This document shows, in pieces, positions 1 to 3,862 of a stretch of 7,026 bases of DNA. This stretch comes from Myxococcota bacterium (GTDB lineage Bacteria; Myxococcota; Polyangia; GCA-2747355; JAKLHH01): contig JAKLHH010000392.1 of NCBI GenBank assembly GCA_022710245.1, positions 1 to 7,026 on the forward strand. Direction: 5' to 3'. Every line of letters begins with the position of its first letter. The stretch's first letter is position 1. Both the position numbers and the translations under genes were made by a program. Under the pieces are notes generated by a model that did no database searches, had not been told where the DNA came from, and was given only the letters and a program-made list of their open reading frames with translations.

Positions 1-768
1 GAGCACCGCGTAGGCCGTCGTCTGCGTGCAGAGCTTGCCGCCGGCGCGCTCCTGCCAGGCGCCGTCGCTGCGCTGGGCGGCGAGGGTGTCACGCACCAGG
101 CCCTCCGCCAGCCGGCGCTGCTCGGGGGTCAGGCCCAGGCGATCACGGGCGACGCCGAGCGTCCAGAGGAGCGAGCCGCGCGCGAGCCGCTGCGCCCCTG
201 CGCGATCCGCGCGATCCCACTCGCTCCGTCGCCCGATCAGCGTGGCGAGGAGACCCCGCGCGTACTCGAGCTGCCCGACCGCAATGGCGGCGCGGATCCC
301 CGAGGCGAGATCCCAGCCGGCGATCGACGCCCCGCTCGCCTTGCGCCCGTCGAGGACGTAGTTGGCGTAGCCCTCGGCGGTGTAGTTGCCGCGCGTCACG
401 TTGAACCAGCGCGCGGCGTCGATCAGGAAGCCCGCGTCGACGAGGAACTCGATGTCCTGCGTGAAGGGGCGGTGCTTGCTCCAGCCCGCGTCGTGGGCGC
501 GGATCAGCGAGCGCGCCGCGCGCAGCGCCGCGTCCCGGTGCTCCTGCAGGCCGGTCAGCCGGAAGGCGCCGAGGAGGCCGTGCGCGGCGACCCCGGTGAT
601 GTTCACCGCCGAGCGACCGCTCCCCAGCTTGTACTCCCATGACCCGCGCAGGCCGCCCCGGTAGCTCCCCTGCGCGGCGACATGGTGGTCCGCAGCGCTC
701 TCGATCTCGTCCGCACCTGCGGGCGTGGAGATTCCCAGGGTCAAGGCGAGGACCAGTGCGCGTTTCAT
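1..768 (-). CDS. Secreted alpha/alpha-toroid repeat protein (terpene cyclase/prenyltransferase-like), partial
   Basis: This is an open frame with no stop from the ATG at 768 to the left edge, giving 256 residues without a C-terminus. It begins MKRALVLALTLGISTPAGA followed by DEIESA, a typical Sec signal peptide with cleavage probably after residue 19, so the product is exported. The mature part is mostly short amphipathic helices with repeated Ala/Gly-turn-Trp patterns (GSWEYKLG, HDAGWSK, ASIAGWD). Near the edge it has LAAQRSDGAWQE followed by TTAYAVL, which resembles the Q-x-DG-x-W motif of squalene-hopene cyclase and prenyltransferase beta-subunit repeats. I see no DXDD-type catalytic motif in the visible part, so enzymatic activity is not supported and a structural or binding role is equally possible. 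A GGAG Shine-Dalgarno (775-778, read on the minus strand) sits 6 nt before the start and supports it. The gene is divergent from the ribosomal operon. Confidence 0.72.
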   Translation of the reverse strand, partial: MKRALVLALTLGISTPAGADEIESAADHHVAAQGSYRGGLRGSWEYKLGSGRSAVNITGVAAHGLLGAFRLTGLQEHRDAALRAARSLIRAHDAGWSKHRPFTQDIEFLVDAGFLIDAARWFNVTRGNYTAEGYANYVLDGRKASGASIAGWDLASGIRAAIAVGQLEYARGLLATLIGRRSEWDRADRAGAQRLARGSLLWTLGVARDRLGLTPEQRRLAEGLVRDTLAAQRSDGAWQERAGGKLCTQTTAYAVL

Positions 769-791
769 CGGCTGCTCCGCTGCGTGGAAGA

Positions 792-797
792 TATATA
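792..797 (-). promoter_or_regulatory. Possible -10 element for the minus-strand secreted protein
   Basis: An AT-rich TATATA stands out in otherwise GC-rich DNA, 24 nt before the minus-strand start codon, which is a plausible -10 position with a very short leader. No good -35 lies 16-18 bp further upstream; the nearest TTGAAT is 22 bp away. The call rests on the -10 alone. Confidence 0.25.
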
Positions 798-888
798 GGG
801 TGTCGTGACGTCCCCGGATATTCAACCCCGGTACAGTTAGGGGTTGCGGTGTGCTGGCTCACAGGGTAGACAGCAGGTGCTCGCGGAT

Positions 889-913
889 CCTGGGAGCAGC
901 GGGCGCTCCCGGG
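889..913 (+). repeat. Inverted repeat / stem-loop upstream of the rplU promoter
   Basis: CCTGGGAGC (889-897) pairs with GCTCCCGGG (905-913) around a 7-nt loop, giving 9 pairs including one T-G wobble. It lies between the divergent promoters and before the -35 at 946, so it is not in the rplU leader. No T-run follows on either strand, so it is not a standard intrinsic terminator. It could be an operator or the end of an unrecognised small transcript. No coding potential is seen in 841-945. Confidence 0.4.
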
Positions 914-945
914 TAGAGTTGCTGCCTCTCGGGGCGCTTAGCATC

Positions 946-973
946 TTGACAGGCTGCAGAAGATCGGTATGCT
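946..973 (+). promoter_or_regulatory. Sigma-70-type promoter of the rplU-rpmA-obgE operon
   Basis: A perfect -35 TTGACA (946-951) is followed after 16 bp by a -10-like TATGCT (968-973). Transcription would start near 980, leaving a leader of about 44 nt before the rplU ATG. No second promoter is evident between the three genes. I do not recognise a ribosomal-protein autoregulatory structure in this short leader. Confidence 0.65.
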
Positions 974-1023
974 CCGTCCGCTGATTTTGGCGTTTAACGT
1001 CGCAGGTACACAGGGCTAGCTGA

Positions 1024-1356
1024 ATGTATGCAGTGCTGAAGACCGGCGGGAAGCAATACCGGGTCGCCGCCGGTGAGACCATCAAGGTGGAGAAGCTCGA
1101 AGGCAACAAGGGCGACTCCGTGGAGCTGCAGGAGATCCTGCTCCTCGCCGACGGCGAGCTCGTCACCGTCGGGCGTCCGCTCGTCGAGGGCGCGCGAGTG
1201 AAGGCCGAGATCGTCGACCAGGACCGCGCGCCCAAGGTCGTCATCTTCAAGTACAGGCGCCGGAAGCGGTACCGCCGCAAGACGGGCCACCGCCAGATGT
1301 TCACCGCCCTGCGCATCACTGACATCGTGAAGCCGGGCGCGGCGGCCACGGCGTAA
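1024..1356 (+). CDS. rplU: Large ribosomal subunit protein bL21
   Basis: Encodes bL21, a 23S rRNA-binding structural protein of the 50S subunit. The 110 residues begin with the family signature [14 protein letters not shown], continue with the acidic beta region (ITVEKLEG-like [28 protein letters not shown]), and end with the basic rRNA-binding stretch [16 protein letters not shown] and the final ITDI. Length is slightly above the usual 100-105 because of a short Ala-rich tail (PGAAATA). The start is fixed by the MYAV N-terminus. The Shine-Dalgarno is weak (AGGG at 1012-1015, 8 nt from the ATG). It is the first gene of the classical rplU-rpmA-obgE operon, 11 nt before rpmA. Confidence 0.98.
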   Translation: MYAVLKTGGKQYRVAAGETIKVEKLEGNKGDSVELQEILLLADGELVTVGRPLVEGARVKAEIVDQDRAPKVVIFKYRRRKRYRRKTGHRQMFTALRITDIVKPGAAATA

Positions 1357-1361
1357 GGAGG
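1354..1361 (+). promoter_or_regulatory. Strong rpmA ribosome-binding site overlapping the rplU stop codon
   Basis: TAAGGAGG contains the rplU stop TAA and a near-perfect anti-16S match (AAGGAGG), 6 nt before the rpmA ATG. The arrangement suggests efficient or coupled translation of L21 and L27, and contrasts with the weak sites of rplU and obgE. Confidence 0.85.
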
Positions 1362-1367
1362 ACCGTC

Positions 1368-1643
1368 ATGGCACATAAAAAAGGACAGGGGAGCTCGCGC
1401 AACGGCCGCGACTCTCAATCCCAGCGCCGCGGCGTGAAGCGCTTCGGCGGCCAGCAGGTGCTCGCCGGCAACATCCTGGTCCGCCAGTGCGGAACCCGGA
1501 TCCACCCGGGGCGCAACGTCGGCATGGGCCGCGACTACACGCTCTTCGCGCTGGTCGACGGCACCGTCCAGTACGAGATGTTCGGCAAGGACCGCCGCCG
1601 CGTGCGGATCGAGCCGCTGCCGGAAGAGGCCTCGGCCTCCTGA
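1368..1643 (+). CDS. rpmA: Large ribosomal subunit protein bL27
   Basis: Encodes bL27, whose N-terminal arm reaches toward the peptidyl-transferase centre and helps position tRNA. The 91 residues start [23 protein letters not shown], the hallmark of the family, followed by [39 protein letters not shown] and a basic end ([10 protein letters not shown]). The N-terminus starts directly at AHKK without the cleavable extension known in Firmicutes. One residue in the usually RQRGT-like segment is Cys here (RQCGT, around residue 41). An acidic/Ser tail (PEEASAS) ends the protein. It is translated from a strong Shine-Dalgarno and lies 74 nt before obgE. Confidence 0.98.
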   Translation: MAHKKGQGSSRNGRDSQSQRRGVKRFGGQQVLAGNILVRQCGTRIHPGRNVGMGRDYTLFALVDGTVQYEMFGKDRRRVRIEPLPEEASAS

Positions 1644-1717
1644 TCCTCCGCGATCGTCCTCGCCGGATCCGGGCCCGCGTCTGACGAGCCCCGCTCCAGA
1701 TCCAGGATCGTTCCGTC

Positions 1718-2755
1718 ATGCACTTCGTCGACGAGGTGACCATCTCCGTGACCGCCGGTGACGGGGGCAACGGCTGCGTCGCCTTCCGGCGCGAGTCGCA
1801 CGTCCCCCGCGGCGGGCCGGCCGGCGGCGATGGTGGCAAGGGCGGCGACGTGATCCTGGTGGCGGATCCAGGGCTCTCGACGCTGCTGGATCAACGCTAC
1901 CAGCGAGAGTACCGCGCCGCGCGCGGCGAGCACGGCCAGGGCCACGACCGCTACGGCCGCGGCGCCGAGGATCTGGTTATCCGCGTCCCCTGCGGCACCC
2001 TGGTCCTCGACGAGACGAGCGGCGAGCCGCTGGCCGACCTCCTCGAGCCCGAGCAGCGCTTCATCGCCGCCAAGGGCGGCCGCGGCGGCCGCGGCAACCT
2101 CCACTTCGTCAGCTCGACGAACCGCGCCCCGCGCCGCGCCGACCCGGGCGAGCCGGGCGAGGAGCGCCGGCTCCGCCTGGAGCTGAAGCTGATCGCGGAC
2201 GTGGGCCTCGTCGGGCTGCCGAACGCCGGCAAGTCGACGCTCATCTCGCGCGTCTCCTCGGCGCGCCCGAAGATCGCCGACTACCCCTTCACCACGCTGA
2301 CGCCCTGCCTCGGCGTCGTGCGCCTCGGCGAGGAGCGCTCGCTCGTCGTCGCCGACATCCCCGGCCTGATCGAGGGAGCGCACGAGGGCGCCGGGATGGG
2401 CACCCGCTTCCTGCGCCACATCGAGCGCACCCGCGTCCTGCTCTACCTCGTCGACGATCGTCACGCGCTCTTCGAGGAGCCGGGCTCCCCCCTGGGCGAT
2501 CTCCGCCTGCTCGAGGCCGAGCTGCGCGGCCACGACGAGGCGCTCGCCCACAAGCCGGCGCAGGTCGCGCTGAACAAGTGCGACCTGCTGCCCCCCGAGC
2601 GCGTGCAGGAGCTCACCCAGCGCTTCGCCGCCGAGGGGCTGACGCTGCTCCCGCTCAGCGCCGCCACCGGGCACGGGCTGACGCCGCTCCTCGAGGCGCT
2701 CTGGACCATCGTCCACCGCGAGCGTACCGCCGCCGGGAGCGCGAGCCCCGTGTGA
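1718..2755 (+). CDS. obgE: Obg family GTPase (ribosome-assembly GTPase)
   Basis: Encodes the Obg/CgtA GTPase, which binds the 50S subunit and acts in large-subunit maturation and growth or stress control. Residues 1-158 form the glycine-rich Obg fold (AGDGGNGCVAFRRE, GGPAGGDGGKGGDV, KGGRGGRGN), followed by the G domain: G1 GLPNAGKST (166-174), switch region YPFTTLTP (189-196), G3 DIPGL (213-217), G4 NKCD (286-289) and G5 SAA (314-316). At 345 residues it ends shortly after the G domain, so the variable C-terminal OCT domain is absent, as in many proteobacterial Obg proteins. The start gives MHFVDEV, matching the family MKFVDE-type N-terminus; an AGGA sits 10 nt upstream. It closes the operon with rplU and rpmA. 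Confidence 0.97.
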   Translation: MHFVDEVTISVTAGDGGNGCVAFRRESHVPRGGPAGGDGGKGGDVILVADPGLSTLLDQRYQREYRAARGEHGQGHDRYGRGAEDLVIRVPCGTLVLDETSGEPLADLLEPEQRFIAAKGGRGGRGNLHFVSSTNRAPRRADPGEPGEERRLRLELKLIADVGLVGLPNAGKSTLISRVSSARPKIADYPFTTLTPCLGVVRLGEERSLVVADIPGLIEGAHEGAGMGTRFLRHIERTRVLLYLVDDRHALFEEPGSPLGDLRLLEAELRGHDEALAHKPAQVALNKCDLLPPERVQELTQRFAAEGLTLLPLSAATGHGLTPLLEALWTIVHRERTAAGSASPV

Positions 2756-2776
2756 GGGCCGCGTAGCCGAGGCCGT

Positions 2777-2802
2777 ACCAGCAGCTCCTCCCGTGTGCTG
2801 GT
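2777..2802 (+). repeat. Stem-loop just after obgE
   Basis: ACCAGCA (2777-2783) and TGCTGGT (2796-2802) form a perfect 7-bp stem with a 12-nt loop, 21 nt after the obgE stop. The position suits an operon end, but no T-run follows, so a terminator or mRNA 3'-stabiliser role is only inferred. Confidence 0.4.
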
Positions 2803-2821
2803 CGCGGTTGCTCTGCGCGAC

Positions 2822-2860
2822 GCCCCGACCTGCGCGGCGCCGCTCGGGGCACGTGCCCCG
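2822..2860. repeat. Overlapping inverted repeats with a 16-bp perfect palindrome
   Basis: GCCCCGA (2822-2828) pairs with TCGGGGC (2844-2850), enclosing the 10-bp palindrome GCGGCGCCGC (2834-2843). Overlapping its right arm is the perfect 16-bp palindrome CGGGGCACGTGCCCCG (2845-2860). The two folds compete for 2844-2850. This could end obgE transcription without a T-run, or be a protein-binding site upstream of the promoter at 2938. No gene is seen in 2756-3142. Confidence 0.5.
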
Positions 2861-2937
2861 CCCGGTCCCGGCCCCGCCCCGACGGGCAGGATCAGGCAAA
2901 TGCTCGAGATTGCACGACAAGTTGCCCCGGCGCTTGA

Positions 2938-2966
2938 TTGACAGCGGGGGGTTCCTCTGGTATACG
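2938..2966 (+). promoter_or_regulatory. Near-consensus sigma-70 promoter for the envelope TPR gene group
   Basis: A perfect -35 TTGACA (2938-2943), an optimal 17-bp spacer and the -10-like TATACG (2961-2966) make this the best promoter in the window. Transcription would start near 2973, which puts the structured leader 2973-3142 at the 5' end of the mRNA. It implies that the three downstream genes form a unit separate from rplU-rpmA-obgE. Confidence 0.7.
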
Positions 2967-2983
2967 TTGGCAGTTCCAAGACA

Positions 2984-3000
2984 GGGGGCAGTTTGCCCTT
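2984..3000 (+). repeat. Small hairpin at the 5' end of the leader RNA
   Basis: GGGCA (2986-2990) pairs with TGCCC (2994-2998) around a 3-nt loop, extended by two G-T wobbles (2984-2985 with 2999-3000). It lies about 11 nt after the predicted transcription start and just before the aptamer-like fold. It may protect the 5' end; only two T residues follow the stem before an A, so it is not a credible terminator. Confidence 0.35.
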
Positions 3001-3142
3001 ATCACTGGAGAAACCAGGGGTGCCCTCCCCCGGCGACCGGTCTCCGGCCGCCATCGGGTGGGCTCCGTGCGTGGTGCGCCGAGGGAGACTCGGCGACCTC
3101 GGCCCCGTACCCTTTCAACCTCTCAGGCGAAGGTGACAGTCC
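3001..3142 (+). ncRNA. Glycine-riboswitch-like structured leader (single, divergent aptamer)
   Basis: Signature segments of the glycine aptamer occur in the right order: CTGGAGA (3005-3011), CGCCGA-GGAG (3077-3087) and CTCTCAGGC (3120-3128) followed by GAAGGTGACAG (3129-3139). Supporting pairings are a closing ACTG (3004-3007) with CAGT (3137-3140), then GAGA (3008-3011) with TCTC (3121-3124), and a long arm: ACCA 3013-3016 with TGGT 3072-3075, GGTGCCC 3019-3025 with GGGCTCC 3060-3066 (one T-T mismatch), and GGCGACCGG 3032-3040 with CCGGCCGCC 3044-3052 (one A-C mismatch, TCT loop). Departures: the usual GAAGGxGCAA is GAGGGAGACT here, the arm is expanded to over 60 nt, and the second arm is unclear. 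The 3' end overlaps the Shine-Dalgarno (AGGTGA, 3131-3136, 6 nt before the ATG), so translational control is likely. The ligand is uncertain; this may be a relic or a variant. Confidence 0.5.
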
Positions 3143-3862
3143 ATGTTGAGGAGATCGCTTGCCAGCGCGGTTTGCATCTGCGGCCTTCTGTTGGCCAGCA
3201 CCAGCTTTGCCCAGGACGCGAAGGCCGACGCCAAGAAACCAACCAAGGACGCGAAGGCTGATCCCGCGCCCGCGGCCGACAAGGGCGGTGGCGGCGACGA
3301 GGGCTCCAGTGAAGCCTCCGAGAACACCAGCCCCGGCGCCTACCAGGTGCAGCTCAAGGGGCTCGAGCAGCGGGTGAACGAGCTGAAGGAGCGGATCTTC
3401 CGCTCCAAGGCGCGCCTCAACCTGCTCAAGGAGACGGTGCTCCATGGCGTGATCGCCGGCTCGCGGTCGGTGATCACGCACAAGAACGAGATGGGCAGCT
3501 CGTTCCGGCTGATCCGCCTCGTCTACGCCGTCGACGGCGCCCAGATCTACTCCAAGGGCGACGACTCGGGCGCGCTCGACGAGAAGCGCGAGTTCGAGAT
3601 CTTCAACGGCAGCATCGTGCCGGGCAACCACACCGTCTCGGTGCAGATGGTCTTCCGCGGCCACGGCTACGGGATCTTCTCCTACCTGAAGGGCTACAAG
3701 TTCACCGTCCGCTCGAGCCACACCTTCACCGCCGGCGAGGGCCGCCAGACCGGCATCACGGTGCGCGCCTACGAGAAGGGCAACATCACCACCGAGCTGA
3801 AGGACCGCCCGGCGATCAAGTTCGACGTCAACCTCTTCGCCTCCGGCGGAGGCGGCAAATGA
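3143..3862 (+). CDS. Small secreted coiled-coil/beta protein of unknown function
   Basis: The 239 residues begin with a Sec signal peptide (MLRRSLASAVCICGLLLASTSFA, probable cleavage after Ala23; no lipobox), so the product is exported. Residues 25-66 are a low-complexity linker rich in Lys, Asp, Ala, Pro and Gly with a repeated KDAKAD-like unit, encoded by two copies of GGACGCGAAGGC 33 bp apart (3214 and 3247). Residues 67-98 form a heptad-like coiled coil (LEQRVNELKERIF). Residues 105-239 look like a beta-rich domain (RLIRLVYAVDGAQIY, GSIVPGNHTVSVQMVF, YKFTVRSSHTFTAG, ITVRAYEKG). Proteins of this shape in myxobacteria may be mislabelled dihydrolipoamide acetyltransferase because of the Ala/Pro/Lys linker; no lipoyl or acyltransferase motif is visible. 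Its stop overlaps the next start (ATGA), indicating coupled translation, and its start lies on the Shine-Dalgarno embedded in the leader. Function unknown; probably a periplasmic partner of the TPR proteins. Confidence 0.88.
   Translation: MLRRSLASAVCICGLLLASTSFAQDAKADAKKPTKDAKADPAPAADKGGGGDEGSSEASENTSPGAYQVQLKGLEQRVNELKERIFRSKARLNLLKETVLHGVIAGSRSVITHKNEMGSSFRLIRLVYAVDGAQIYSKGDDSGALDEKREFEIFNGSIVPGNHTVSVQMVFRGHGYGIFSYLKGYKFTVRSSHTFTAGEGRQTGITVRAYEKGNITTELKDRPAIKFDVNLFASGGGGK

Noticed and set aside
143..862. A 239-codon minus-strand open frame overlapping the secreted repeat protein in another frame
   Set aside because: The frame starting at 768 has a signal peptide, a Shine-Dalgarno and helical-repeat character; this one is Arg/Gly/Pro-rich and has none of these.
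841..945. A tRNA or small RNA gene in the divergent intergenic region
   Set aside because: No cloverleaf, no T-loop GTTCGA-like sequence and no dedicated promoter were found; only the hairpin at 889-913 stands out.
2777..2802. An intrinsic terminator call for the stem-loop after obgE
   Set aside because: There is no T-run after the stem, so it is listed only as a stem-loop.
2892..2900. TCAGGCAAA, similar to the glycine aptamer tail, considered as a first aptamer of a tandem riboswitch
   Set aside because: It lies upstream of the predicted promoter and lacks the accompanying GGAGA and CGCCGAAGG segments, so it is likely chance.
1535..2920. A 461-codon minus-strand open frame over rpmA and obgE
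   Set aside because: It lies opposite two unmistakable conserved genes and shows only low-complexity composition.
3001..3142. A c-di-GMP (GEMM-I) riboswitch as the identity of the leader
   Set aside because: The characteristic CACGCACAGGGCAAACC-like and GACGCAAAGCC-like segments are absent, whereas the glycine-type segments are present in order.
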